This document shows positions 9,501 to 18,342 of a stretch of 64,000 bases of DNA, in pieces. Position 1 is the stretch's first letter; every line of letters starts with the position of its first letter. The stretch comes from DATJGF01 sp035495315 (GTDB lineage Bacteria > Verrucomicrobiota > Verrucomicrobiia > Limisphaerales > UBA8199), in assembly GCA_035495315.1 (NCBI GenBank), contig DATJGF010000170.1, forward strand, positions 3,557-67,556. Reading direction: 5' to 3'. The notes below the pieces were generated by a model, which had not been told where the DNA came from, did no database searches, and saw only the letters and a program-made list of their open reading frames with translations. Both the position numbers and the translations under genes were made by a program.

Positions 9501-11331
9501 CCAACATTGGGATTTCGCCGGGATCACCCCGCTTACCCGCTCGCACCTCATATGACCAGCCAATCTCCCAACCCAACCACGACTTCGCCTCGGCAATGAA
9601 AATATGCAACGCAAATTCCTTCTCGTTGGAAAAAAGCACGTCAGCAAAGCCATCCCCATTAACATCAATAAAACGCACGCCATTGTCTTCACCGCGTTCG
9701 TTCACAATCGCGGCACCGCCCGGCAAATTGAACGGCTGGCGTTTCCATGCCGTCTCGGCGCCACTCCATGCGAAGACTGCGTTCTGGCTTTCATTACCCA
9801 CCAACAGTTCGCATCCGCCGTCATTATTCACATCTCTCAGTCTTACGCCGCGGTCACGTCCTCCGACACTTGTCAGAATCGGCTGCCCCTTGAGGTTTAG
9901 TCCCAAGAAGAGCCCGGACTTCTCCAGCCATTCTGAACCGTCGAACAACCAGGCACCGCGAGAGGTTTCGTTGTGCCAGAAGGCGAGCACCTCTCCCTCG
10001 GAGCCAAAGATGCCAAACCTTACTCCTGGGTCCCGCTGATTTGGGGGTTTGTTGGCCTCGACTAATTCCACCGGGAATTTGCTTTGACTCCACCGGCGGG
10101 TCGTCGGGTTCCATAGTCTAGTGGCGCGGAGCCGATCATTTCCAATAACCACGTCCAGATATCCATCATTATTCAGGTCGAGCAGCCGTACGCCATTGTC
10201 GCCGCCGTCGGCTGCCCGCAAGGGCTCGCCTAGCAGCAAATTCTGGTTGATACGCTCTTGAGCTTCACGAAAGTTCAAAAACTTGATCCGTTTGCCGTAT
10301 TTAGCTGCAGCATAGTCTATCAGGCTAACCAGTTGATCGTTACGGATCCAACCGTGCGGGTGAAAGACCATCGTAAAGACGCCCTGCTTCAATACCGTTA
10401 AATCAAGGGCTGCTTTCCAGTCCGCGAGGGTCGCTCCATTGGTGGCCCCGTGGCAATTAAAGGCCTCCCAGTCACTCGGAGCGGTGCAGGGAAACTCCCA
10501 ACACAATTTGCCGATCACGTACGGATAGGGATAATTCTCGATAGTGGTCGCGAAAGACCCGAGACTTAAACGGGTAATGCTATTGGTCTTTTCCGGAAAG
10601 TACTTGCCGAAACGATCGGCACCATCTGCAGTTGTAACCATCTCCCTGGGCAGGCTGGAATCGGCGCTGGTAAACAGGTCCATGACCGAAGAGTCGATGG
10701 TGAGGAAATGTCCTCCCGGGCTTAGGTGGTTGAAAATCTCGGAAAAAAAGCGCGGGCTGGTGCTGTTCATGGAATCACAGCAAGGCATGCGAAAGGCAAC
10801 GGGTTTATTGGAAGGAACCAGGTTCAACAGATCAATACACCCGTAAACATTCGTTGCGGCGGCTTCAAAGTCGCCCTTAGCGAACAGTGGACAGGGATGA
10901 TTCAGCGTATGTACCTCGATTGAGAGTCCTTCCTTAAGCCATCGTTGTAACTGCGGGTCAGCAATCGGAACAAATCGGGTCATAATCGATACCGGGGCCC
11001 GTCCATCGATCCTTTTCAGACGATCCAGAACCGGGCGCAAAAACGTTTCGTATCGGGCTGTCTCGGTCATATCGTCGATCGCGAGGATGACCGCCGCATC
11101 GACTCCGGGTTCACCGATCCACTGAGCTGTCGTTAATTTCGGAAAATCCGTTCCGACATAAAACGGGTCATTACTGTCGAGAAATGTGACACGATTAGCG
11201 CCAGAAAAGCCCGAGGCTTTGCGGTTGGTTTCCGCAGAGAACCCGGTCGCCGCAAGCCCGAGAAATAAGGTCAGGAGGAACCCAAAAAGCACGCGTAAGG
11301 AGCTCGGCACCGAGAAGGAACAGGCTGGCAT
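6523..11331 (-). CDS. Giant secreted fusion: polysaccharide-deacetylase-like, FG-GAP, PVC-type dehydrogenase, HEAT and haem c domains
   Basis: The first ATG (11331) gives 1602 residues with a signal peptide; a TTG at 11367 would add 12. Residues about 75-350 look like a NodB deacetylase: AIDDM (Asp86-Asp87) in place of TFDDG, and HTLNHP (His141, His145) as the metal-binding HxxxH. Residues 370-600 hold three FG-GAP-like units (DLNNDGYLD, DVNNDGG, DVNGDGFAD). From about 665 comes the PVC-type membrane-bound dehydrogenase domain (GFKIELVASEPLV, WVVEMRDYP), then HEAT-like helices from about 1060. The C-terminal haem domain carries CSICH at residues 1477-1481. It probably oxidises or deacetylates a periplasmic carbohydrate and passes electrons to the haem. 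The stop overlaps the start of the esterase gene (ATGA). Confidence 0.88.
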   Translation of the reverse strand: MPACSFSVPSSLRVLFGFLLTLFLGLAATGFSAETNRKASGFSGANRVTFLDSNDPFYVGTDFPKLTTAQWIGEPGVDAAVILAIDDMTETARYETFLRPVLDRLKRIDGRAPVSIMTRFVPIADPQLQRWLKEGLSIEVHTLNHPCPLFAKGDFEAAATNVYGCIDLLNLVPSNKPVAFRMPCCDSMNSTSPRFFSEIFNHLSPGGHFLTIDSSVMDLFTSADSSLPREMVTTADGADRFGKYFPEKTNSITRLSLGSFATTIENYPYPYVIGKLCWEFPCTAPSDWEAFNCHGATNGATLADWKAALDLTVLKQGVFTMVFHPHGWIRNDQLVSLIDYAAAKYGKRIKFLNFREAQERINQNLLLGEPLRAADGGDNGVRLLDLNNDGYLDVVIGNDRLRATRLWNPTTRRWSQSKFPVELVEANKPPNQRDPGVRFGIFGSEGEVLAFWHNETSRGAWLFDGSEWLEKSGLFLGLNLKGQPILTSVGGRDRGVRLRDVNNDGGCELLVGNESQNAVFAWSGAETAWKRQPFNLPGGAAIVNERGEDNGVRFIDVNGDGFADVLFSNEKEFALHIFIAEAKSWLGWEIGWSYEVRAGKRGDPGEIPMLVRGGAHPNNGAWFHAQELYVQNEDTADSPDKLRRMSFQDVQLGGEAPPKTPAQALASFRLPPGFKIELVASEPLVLDPVAFDWTPDGKMWVVEMRDYPLGMDGKGKPGGVVKVLEDTDGDGRYDKSTVFLEDLRFPNGLLPWRKGVLISAAPDIFYAEDTDGDGKADIRQLLFTGFHQGNQQHRVNGFEYGLDNWIYAANGGSGGTVHSVARNFDLNLRGHDLRFKPDDSSMELVPGATQFGRHRDDWGNWFGNDNSRWLWHYLIPEQYLARNPHLAVNSLTKLLPSDPEPNRIFAISRPQRRFNWPTHLFEVTSACSATPYRDELFGPEFSSSVFICEPANNVVHREILEPKGVSFDSHRAAGEKSSEFLASTDNWFRPVMVKTGPDGALYIADMYRLIIEHPEYFPEELKHRPDLRAGDDKGRIYRVYPANARPRKIPRLDQLSTGQLVAALESPNGWQRDTAQRLLVQSHDLATVKDLEHLVGQSPNPKTRLQALRTLDGLHALTAQLLVGAIKDSHYAVRREAVALSETKFGQLPELDSRLLNLAEDADIRVRYQLAFSLGEWKGAAVGQALARLAQKDWADEYMQTAVLSSAVRHIDTLLETILAETKLRPVPPELVESLMELATAAQQHDKLLPALQQIATPAGGSYKSWQFAGLIGFLDGLDKRKVTLASFTAGPNFQETFSRLEPLFKQARQIAADAGATEADRLMSVRLLARTGSGQEQDLASLGDLLQPQVPASIQNGALVQIHRCVSPSVPEALFKHWKRLGPSLRQEILNVLFSRPVWIEAVLTEVESGTISPAELGALQRQKLLNHSDEGIRARATKLLASINADRQKIIERYKGISELPGNREHGHVLFSQNCSICHSSHGEGHNVGPELGTVADKPIQELLTAILDPNQAVDPAYTACTVITADERELTGILIADTPNSISLRIAGGTEETILRSNIREFTTSGRSFMPEGFETGLKPQDMADIISFITDTPTTIAQ

Positions 11332-11561
11332 AAGCCCACTTATACGCGACGAGTCTGGACGAAACAATCTATCAAATCAGCGATTGGATCGGGCGTGAGG
11401 CGGTGCTCCCTACCGGGAACCCCCGGGAAAGGGTTTCTAATCTTCACCGGGATAAGGTACGTGTCCGCCCCCGATTGGTGCCAGAGCGGCAAGGGTTTAA
11501 GGTCGTTACCAGATGAAAATGAATATGCGTCAGTAGCGCGGTATTCGCCCGAACTGTTCTT

Positions 11562-12335
11562 ATGAAAATGGCTCAACCGAGTATGTCAAATACCAACTCA
11601 AATGTCGGCTCGCCCGGCAGTCACTGGAATTCCGCGCCCCAATCGGCGATCGGACAGTTACGCAAATCAAAAGGGATCCGAGTTCTCCTGGTCGATGACC
11701 ATCCAGTCGTACGCCGGGGCCTGGCCGCCTGCCTTTCCCTGCAGGGAAATATCTCGATCGTGGGCGAAGCCGCCGATGGGCGGGAGGCCATCCAGAAGGC
11801 TAAGGAGCTGGCACCGGATGTCGTGTTGATGGACATTGACATGCCGCAAATTAACGGACTAAGCGCCACCGAAATGTTGCGCCGCCAAGACCCCAATCTC
11901 AAGGTGCTCATCCTCTCCATGCACCACCATCCCGAGTACGTCCTGCGGATCCTCCAATCCGGGGCCCGGGGCTACGTTTTAAAGGAAGCCTCGCCCGAAG
12001 AATTGCTTCGCGCGATCGAGACAGTTCAAGCGGGCGAAACCTTCTTCAGCTCTGATGTCGCCAGGGTTGCGCTCAATCAGTTTGTCCATGGCCCTGGTGA
12101 AGGTCCCCGAGCTACCCAACTCAGTAATCGCGAACGGGAAGTGCTGGTCGCGATTGCGGAGGGACTGAGTAATAAAGAGATTGCCTGCCGTTTGGGGGTT
12201 GGTGTTCGCACCGTCGAAACGCACCGTGAACGCATCATGCGCAAACTCAATATTCATAGCGTCGCCGGTTTGACGAAGTTCGCAATCGCCAAAGGACTCA
12301 TCACGCTGCCTAAGGAAGCCACCGCCCCAAGCTGA
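11562..12335 (+). CDS. NarL/FixJ-type response regulator (REC + LuxR HTH)
   Basis: A 257-residue DNA-binding response regulator. The receiver covers residues 38-155: DD45-46 acidic pair, phospho-acceptor Asp91 in VVLMDIDMP, switch Ser119 in LILSMHHH, and Lys141 in YVLKEAS. A LuxR-type HTH runs from about 190 to 250 (LSNREREVLVAIAEG, NKEIACRLGV, VRTVETHRERI). There is a 38-residue flexible Ser/Asn-rich N-terminal extension before the receiver; a start at the second Met (residue 3) is equally possible. It is divergent from the giant fusion gene across about 230 bases, so it could control that operon, though nothing in sequence proves this. No cognate histidine kinase is nearby. Confidence 0.92.
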   Translation: MKMAQPSMSNTNSNVGSPGSHWNSAPQSAIGQLRKSKGIRVLLVDDHPVVRRGLAACLSLQGNISIVGEAADGREAIQKAKELAPDVVLMDIDMPQINGLSATEMLRRQDPNLKVLILSMHHHPEYVLRILQSGARGYVLKEASPEELLRAIETVQAGETFFSSDVARVALNQFVHGPGEGPRATQLSNREREVLVAIAEGLSNKEIACRLGVGVRTVETHRERIMRKLNIHSVAGLTKFAIAKGLITLPKEATAPS

Positions 12336-13270
12336 GTTTACAGCTCCTTATTTTGATCCTGAATCGCGCGACGACTAGATTGTCCGCCATCGGTTCTCAA
12401 TGCACTCGATGGGTATTGAGAACTGCTCACAAGCATCCGGCTGCGGGTTGAATTCGCCGAACGCTCCAAAGTCGGCGCTCTCGAGAACACCTGAGCCGTG
12501 CTACAAAAAGCGCGGTTCGATTGAATTCCATTGTTGCATCTGCGTCGAGGACTGGGTTAAAAACCATCACCACCGATGCGCATTTTAGCCAGTGTTGGCA
12601 TTGAAGAAGTCCCGGACATGTCCCTTTTCAAGGTCGGGCACGGCTCCGGGCTGCGTCTACTACTGCCGATCGGTTTTATTGCGATTATGCTGCTGGCACT
12701 GTTCGGGCTTGAGTATTACAAGGATTGGAAGCGCAAACGGAGGATGAATCGGATTTGGGCGAAATCGGGACGCGCCCCGAAATGATTCCAGGCTAACGCC
12801 GATAAGAGGGACACCCGTTCTTCAGCTGCAGTTGCAAACTTTCGTCATTGACTACCTGCAGTCGCTCCACTCTACTTCGGCCCGAGCCGAAAAACCGGCA
12901 GCAGGAATCGCGATGTCTCGCTGGTAGCAAAGGCCTCCAAAGATATAATCTGGCCCCCGGTTCTTGGGCTGCATAGGGCAAATGGGAGCCAGGAAAGCGC
13001 GAACGGGGCGCCGAACCCCGCCTCTCAAATCTGGGGAAAACGGGCAGCATTGAACACGATGCCGACCTATTGTGTCTGCTCTTCAGGCCAGACATAGCCA
13101 ACGGCTGACGACCCTCAGCCACAACAGGCCGAGAAGAGTATTGCCGGATCTGTTGATTGCGAAACGGCGCCAAGCGCTACAGGCGATTACGGGCGAAGTA
13201 CCTCAACGCCTAGGCGCGGTTCAAAGCGCAGCAAAGTAAGACGAAGACGTGCCTAACTGACCGAGCGACG
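12336..13270. other. Long intergenic stretch, mostly non-coding
   Basis: Almost one kilobase separates the response regulator from bamA. Apart from one possible small membrane-protein gene (12576-12785) I see no convincing coding sequence; longer frames on the minus strand (for example 12793-13173) have Arg/Ser/Pro-rich, low-plausibility translations. A short GC hairpin with 5-bp stem CGGGG/CCCCG lies at 13004-13020. The bamA promoter should lie in the last 200 bases but no consensus boxes stand out. Confidence 0.5.
12576..12785 (+). CDS. Possible small single-pass membrane protein
   Basis: A 69-residue frame, or 55 residues if it starts at ATG 12618 (MSLFKVGHG). It contains one hydrophobic helix (LLLPIGFIAIMLLALFGLEY) followed by a strongly basic tail (KDWKRKRRMNRIWAKSGR). 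This is the layout of a bitopic inner-membrane protein with the basic side in the cytoplasm. There is no clear ribosome site and I recognise no family. It lies alone between the NarL-type regulator and bamA on the same strand. Real status is uncertain: hydrophobic helices arise by chance in short frames, but the tail composition favours a true gene. Confidence 0.4.
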   Translation: MRILASVGIEEVPDMSLFKVGHGSGLRLLLPIGFIAIMLLALFGLEYYKDWKRKRRMNRIWAKSGRAPK

Positions 13271-15754
13271 ATGAACTTTCTGCTTCGCGTATGCGGGCTG
13301 GTCCTGCTTTTGGCCGGCCTGTCCTCGGCCAAGGCCCAAATGGCGCCACCGAAGGTCGCTAAAATCGAGATACAACACCTCGGACCCGCATCCGTCAGCG
13401 ACGAACTCATCCGCGCCAATATCCGGGTTAAGCCCGGTGATGCCTATTTGCCAGCGGCGGTCGACGAGGACATCCGCAACCTTTACGCTACCGGCCTGTT
13501 TTACAACGTCCGCGTCACCCGCGAAGAGACACCGGCCGGAATGGTCCTCACCTACGTGGTTCAGGGAAACCCACGCCTGACGGAAATCCGTTTCCAAGGC
13601 AATACCAAGTTCAAAAACACCAAATTACAAAAGACAATCGCGTCAAAAGTTGGCGAACCGTTCAACGAGCGCAAGCTGTTCACCGATGCGCAGGAAATTC
13701 AGAAGCTTTATCAAAAGAAGGGCTATCCCGGCACAACCGTCGCATATTCTTATTCGCTGGAAGAGGCCACTGGCCGGGCGACTGCCACTTTCAACATCAA
13801 AGAGACCCCAAAAGTAAAAATCAAAGCCGTAGAGTTTATCGGCGCCCACGCCTTTCCCCAAAAACGACTCAGAAAAGTCATTAAGACCCGAAAGCGGTGG
13901 ATGTTTTCCTGGCTGACAGGCAGCGGCATTCTCAAGGACGAACAATTCGAAGAGGATAAAGAAAAACTGACCGAGTTCTACCGCGATCATGGGTATCTGG
14001 ATTTCGAAATCCGCAATGTCGACTTCCTCAACCCGAGCCCGCGCGAGATGGTAATCCGTTTCACCATCTACGAAGGAACACAATACAAAGTCGGCGCCAT
14101 TAAGTTCAGCGGCAACAAGCTCTTCACAACCGCCGATATCACGAACGGTTTGCGCTTCGTGCACGCATTCAAAGGCGACCGCGCCAAGACCGGCCCCAAC
14201 GGCCTCACCATGGATGTCGGCGATACGTTCACCCCCAAAGGCCTGACCAAGGACACAGAAGACGTCGAGGATTTTTACGGTTCCAAAGGTTACATCGACG
14301 TCACCCCCGGACAAAAACTGAACGTCGTCAAACTGCCCAACACCGAAACGGGCACGATGGACCTGGATTTTCAACTTGATGAAGGGCAGAAGTATCTGAT
14401 TGAAAAGATCGAGATTCGCGGCAACACCAAGACCAAAGACAAGGTGATCCGCCGTGAATTGGCAGTGTCGCCAGGCGAGACCTTTGACATGGTTCGCGTT
14501 AAGCGGAGCAAGCAGCGGCTCGAAGGTCTTCAATATTTTGAGAAAGTCGATGCACGGCCCGAACCCACCGATCCGCCGATCGCCGGACGCAAGAACCTGG
14601 TCGTTGGTGTGGATGAAAAGAACACAGGGAATCTGACGTTAGGAGCCGGATTCAGCTCGGTTGATGCTTTGGTGGGGTTTGCCGAAATAACACAGGGAAA
14701 CTTTGACCTGTTCCATCCCCCGACGTTCACTGGCGGCGGCCAAAGGTTTCGTCTGCGGGTTTCGATCGGCACGGAACTGCAAGATTATATGGTCTCGTTC
14801 GTTGAGCCATGGTTCCTCGGACGCAAGCTCTCACTTGGGGTGGACCTCTACTACCGTGACCTGAACTATCTCAGCCTCGACAACATCTATAGCGTGACAC
14901 GCGGTGGAGGTAAAGTAAGCCTGACCCGCGCTTTAGGGAGCGATTTTCTAATCGGCAGTCTCAGTTACACGCTGGAAGATGTCGGCATCCATCTCAACCC
15001 TGGCTGGCATGGGCCACTACTGGGGTTCTCCGGTGATCCCGCAGGCGCACCCGGCGGTGGACACGGATTCCCAACCCAGGTCCCCGGTGTCATTCCCGGC
15101 AACGTGCCCCCCTCCATTCTCCAGGAAGTCGGCTACAGCCTGCTGTCGCGCGTGGGCGGCGCGCTCGCGTACGACACACGAAACAGCGTCCGGCTGCCCA
15201 ATAAAGGACAAAGAACCGAACTGGATGCGGAAATCGTCGGGGGCGATAAAGAATTCTACAAACTCGAACTGAAATCCAGCTGGTACTTCAAAGGCCTGGC
15301 CAAGGGCCACGTTCTCGAAATGATCGGCAAAACAGGCGTCGCCGAGAGTCTTCAGTCAGAGGACGTGCCCTTTTACGAACGCTATTATCTGGGTGGCTTG
15401 TATTCGTTGCGCGGTTTCAAATTTCACAGCATCAGTCCACGCGATCCCGGCTTTAGTGAACCTGTCGGTGGCGACACCTATTGGTTTGGCTCTGCCGAAT
15501 ACAGCATCCCAATTATTGAACAAGAACACGGGGTCGGTGTCCGTTTTGCATTCTTTTATGATATAGGCAATGTCAGTGCGCCGCCTTACACCTGGAGCAT
15601 CAACCACTTCAATGATAACTGGGGTGTGGGATTGCGCCTCAACCTGCCGATCGGTCCCATTCGCCTCGATTACGGTATCCCCATCCATCACGACATATTT
15701 AATAGCGGAAACGGCCAGTTCCAATTTGGGGTCGGCTATACACGTGAACTGTAA
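13271..15754 (+). CDS. bamA: Outer-membrane assembly factor BamA (Omp85)
   Basis: An 827-residue Omp85 protein with a signal peptide ending near AKAQ (residue 23). About five POTRA domains follow over residues 26-430, with recurring strand starts such as LTEIRFQGNTKF, IKAVEFIGAHAF, VGAIKFSGNKLF and IEKIEIRGNTKT. The C-terminal half is the 16-strand barrel, including the loop-6 motif LRGF in GGLYSLRGF and the FFYDIGNV strand. The final strand ends QFGVGYTREL, so the C-terminal residue is Leu rather than the classical Phe. It folds and inserts outer-membrane proteins and is expected to be essential. The periplasmic chaperone gene skp lies 2.6 kb downstream on the same strand, separated by an SBBP repeat gene. 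Confidence 0.95.
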   Translation: MNFLLRVCGLVLLLAGLSSAKAQMAPPKVAKIEIQHLGPASVSDELIRANIRVKPGDAYLPAAVDEDIRNLYATGLFYNVRVTREETPAGMVLTYVVQGNPRLTEIRFQGNTKFKNTKLQKTIASKVGEPFNERKLFTDAQEIQKLYQKKGYPGTTVAYSYSLEEATGRATATFNIKETPKVKIKAVEFIGAHAFPQKRLRKVIKTRKRWMFSWLTGSGILKDEQFEEDKEKLTEFYRDHGYLDFEIRNVDFLNPSPREMVIRFTIYEGTQYKVGAIKFSGNKLFTTADITNGLRFVHAFKGDRAKTGPNGLTMDVGDTFTPKGLTKDTEDVEDFYGSKGYIDVTPGQKLNVVKLPNTETGTMDLDFQLDEGQKYLIEKIEIRGNTKTKDKVIRRELAVSPGETFDMVRVKRSKQRLEGLQYFEKVDARPEPTDPPIAGRKNLVVGVDEKNTGNLTLGAGFSSVDALVGFAEITQGNFDLFHPPTFTGGGQRFRLRVSIGTELQDYMVSFVEPWFLGRKLSLGVDLYYRDLNYLSLDNIYSVTRGGGKVSLTRALGSDFLIGSLSYTLEDVGIHLNPGWHGPLLGFSGDPAGAPGGGHGFPTQVPGVIPGNVPPSILQEVGYSLLSRVGGALAYDTRNSVRLPNKGQRTELDAEIVGGDKEFYKLELKSSWYFKGLAKGHVLEMIGKTGVAESLQSEDVPFYERYYLGGLYSLRGFKFHSISPRDPGFSEPVGGDTYWFGSAEYSIPIIEQEHGVGVRFAFFYDIGNVSAPPYTWSINHFNDNWGVGLRLNLPIGPIRLDYGIPIHHDIFNSGNGQFQFGVGYTREL

Positions 15755-15851
15755 TATGCTTTTTCTCCACCAGTTGAATTTACGGACAAAAGCAGTTCAG
15801 TGGCCGAATGCGAGTCCGAGGCTGCTCGATAAACCGCAGACTAATTGGCTT

Positions 15852-18293
15852 ATGGAGAGCGGAAGGGTAAGACGAACGTTGGCCGTTTGTGGATTATTGC
15901 TGTCACTGGTCGCGCAGCTGGCTCCCGCAATCACTGCGCGAGCTGTTTCCTCGCAGCAGACGCCCGTACCAGCTGCCAATTTCGCGGGCATCGAACTGTT
16001 CTTTGAGTCAACGGAGAATCTTGGCAGCGGCCCCTCACAATTCCTCGCGCGCGGCCGCAATTACCAATTCCTGCTCGGCGCCACGAACGTGCAATTTGCC
16101 CTGCTCACAGCAGTGTCACATGAGGATGCTCCTTCCGAGGGCCGGCATCAAATAAAGGCGAACCCCTCAATTTCAGTAGTTCGCGCTGGAGTCCACTTCG
16201 CGCGAGCGAATCCTCTGGCACAAATCCAGGGTGACCGCCCGACGTCAGTCAGAGTAAATTATCTAGTTGGCGACGACCCATCTCGTTGGCGTTCGGATAT
16301 GGCGGCATTTTCGAGCGTAAAAGTTGAAGCTTTGTACCCTGGTGTTGATTTGATTTACTATGGCCATCAGCAACAGCTCGAATACGATTTTGTGGTCGGT
16401 CCCAAGGTCGATCCACAAGTGATTGCGATGCAATTCACCGGGGTGGATAAAATCCTGATAGACGAACAGGGCCAGTTGATTCTGAAACTCGCCGGAGGTG
16501 AAATACGACAGCCTGCGCCGGTGATATATCAAATTCAAGGGATGTCACGATTGCCTGTTGAAGGAGGGTATCATTTGGCATCCGACGGCACGGTTACTTT
16601 CGCGGTCGGGAAGTACAATCCGGAATTGCCTTTGGTGATCGATCCGCGTTTTGACTACTCGACCTACTTTGGTGGCAATGCCGGCGATCTGGCTCTAGCC
16701 ATCAAAGTCGATACCAATGGCAACGTCTTTGTCACCGGCCAGACTTTTTCTACCAAATTCCCCTTCGCCACGGGTACCGGCGGCGTCCAATCACACTTCG
16801 GTGGCGGCAACGGCGACGCCTTTGTGGCCAAATTGGATAATACGGGCACTAATCTGGTCTATTTCACTTACCTGGGAGGATCGGGGGACGACAGTGGTTT
16901 GGATATTGCCATCGACAGCCGGGGCAATGCCTACATCGCCGGGCGCACTCAATCACCCAATTTCCCCACTAGGAACGCCCTTTTCCCACACATCAGCGGG
17001 ACTCCCGATCCGACGCTGCTCATCTATCCGACTGACGGTTTCGTCGCTGAGCTTAATACCAATGGCTCCGGCCTGGTGTTTTCGACGTATTTGGGCGGCA
17101 ACAACGGGGATATCGCCGACGGAATTGATGTTGACCCCGCCGGGGCGATCTACGTAACCGGTCTGACTTCCTCGCCCAATTTCCCGATGCGAAATCCTTT
17201 GCCTGGCCACTCGTCTATAGCGGGAGGCAAGCATCACGCCTTTGTAACGAAGTTTGTCCCTGGTGGCACTTCGCTAGTTTTTTCCACGTACTTGAATGGC
17301 AAAGCCGTCGACGAAGGCCAGGGTATTGCAGCCGACGCTGCCGGTTTCGCCTATGTGACAGGGTTCACGGCATCCACCAATTTCCCCATTACCGCAGACG
17401 CGCCATATCGTCGTCTGAATGGCACCAATGGCCGTAGTGGGTCGTTCGATGCGTTTGTAAGCAAATTCGATCCTGCCGGAGCGCTGGTCTTTTCAACTTA
17501 TCTAGGCGGTTCCTATAACGACTATGGCTATCGCATTAAGACCGATATCACGGGTAACTACTACGTAACCGGCCCTTCGCAATCGACCAACTTTCCTGTC
17601 ACTAAGACTGTGCCGGGCCTGGGCCAATTCCCCTACTCCACTAACCGTGTCGTCAATTACGACGTTTTCCTCACTAAATTTAATCCGAGCAATCAGCCGG
17701 TCTATTCAATCCTTTTCGGCGGCACCAAAGACGACATCGGCTGGGACCTTGCCGTCGATGCGCTTGGCAATGCCTTTGTGGTCGGCGGGACCGCTTCGAC
17801 AAATTTTCCAACCACCAATGTGTTCGATTTGTTTCGGGCGACGCATTCCGGCGCGCACGAGGTCTTCGTGGCCGCCGTTAACAGCAACGCAACCGCGGCC
17901 CTCTATTCCGGTTATTTGGGAGGCACCAACAATGATTCGGGCTACGGCATCGCCGTCGATTCTGAAAGCAGCGCTTACATTGTTGGAAACACCTACTCGC
18001 GCAACTTTCCGACTCGTTCGGCTTTCCAACCTGCCCGAAGTGCTTCGAGCGACTGTTTTATTGCCAAGATACGGATCAACGATCCGTTGCTAGTCACAAC
18101 CCTATCCGGCGATGAACTGCAAATGCAGTGGCCGGCAACGGCCCCTGGATACCTCCTCGAGTCCGCGGCCGGTTTGATTCCGCCGCTCACCTGGAAGCCT
18201 GTCGTCGGTGCCCCGGTTTTGACCCCGGGTTGGTACTCCTTCACGGTTGGACTGACCAACGCGGATAGTCTGTTCCGGTTGCGGTCTCCGTAA
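15852..18293 (+). CDS. Secreted SBBP beta-propeller repeat protein
   Basis: The open frame reaches back into bamA, but the first start followed by a good signal peptide is ATG 15852 (RRTLAVCGLLLSLVAQLAPA), giving 813 residues. The N-terminal 250 residues resemble the DUF7948-type domain found before SBBP repeats (VKVEALYPGVDLIYYG, LEYDFVV, PLVIDPRFDYSTY). Residues about 255-745 hold eight or so SBBP units of about 60 residues with FSTYLGG, a DxxGNxYxTG turn and TNFP. The last 65 residues are the WP...YLLES...W...LFRL module shared with two other proteins here. The role is unknown, probably surface or extracellular. It sits between bamA and skp on the same strand, an unusual place. Confidence 0.85.
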   Translation: MESGRVRRTLAVCGLLLSLVAQLAPAITARAVSSQQTPVPAANFAGIELFFESTENLGSGPSQFLARGRNYQFLLGATNVQFALLTAVSHEDAPSEGRHQIKANPSISVVRAGVHFARANPLAQIQGDRPTSVRVNYLVGDDPSRWRSDMAAFSSVKVEALYPGVDLIYYGHQQQLEYDFVVGPKVDPQVIAMQFTGVDKILIDEQGQLILKLAGGEIRQPAPVIYQIQGMSRLPVEGGYHLASDGTVTFAVGKYNPELPLVIDPRFDYSTYFGGNAGDLALAIKVDTNGNVFVTGQTFSTKFPFATGTGGVQSHFGGGNGDAFVAKLDNTGTNLVYFTYLGGSGDDSGLDIAIDSRGNAYIAGRTQSPNFPTRNALFPHISGTPDPTLLIYPTDGFVAELNTNGSGLVFSTYLGGNNGDIADGIDVDPAGAIYVTGLTSSPNFPMRNPLPGHSSIAGGKHHAFVTKFVPGGTSLVFSTYLNGKAVDEGQGIAADAAGFAYVTGFTASTNFPITADAPYRRLNGTNGRSGSFDAFVSKFDPAGALVFSTYLGGSYNDYGYRIKTDITGNYYVTGPSQSTNFPVTKTVPGLGQFPYSTNRVVNYDVFLTKFNPSNQPVYSILFGGTKDDIGWDLAVDALGNAFVVGGTASTNFPTTNVFDLFRATHSGAHEVFVAAVNSNATAALYSGYLGGTNNDSGYGIAVDSESSAYIVGNTYSRNFPTRSAFQPARSASSDCFIAKIRINDPLLVTTLSGDELQMQWPATAPGYLLESAAGLIPPLTWKPVVGAPVLTPGWYSFTVGLTNADSLFRLRSP

Positions 18294-18342
18294 TCGATAT
18301 TTTTGTTGGCGGCACTTTGAAACTCTGATTGTTTATGCGTTT

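Noticed and set aside
11340..11576. 78-codon minus-strand frame with a cytochrome-like end (LTPDPIADLID)
   Set aside because: It overlaps the starts of both flanking genes and has no haem motif or ribosome site. The resemblance is too short to support a gene.
12793..13173. 126-codon minus-strand frame before bamA
   Set aside because: The translation is rich in Arg, Ser and Pro with no domain-like pattern.
13643..14533. 296-codon frame antisense to bamA
   Set aside because: It is a shadow of the strong codon bias of bamA on the other strand.
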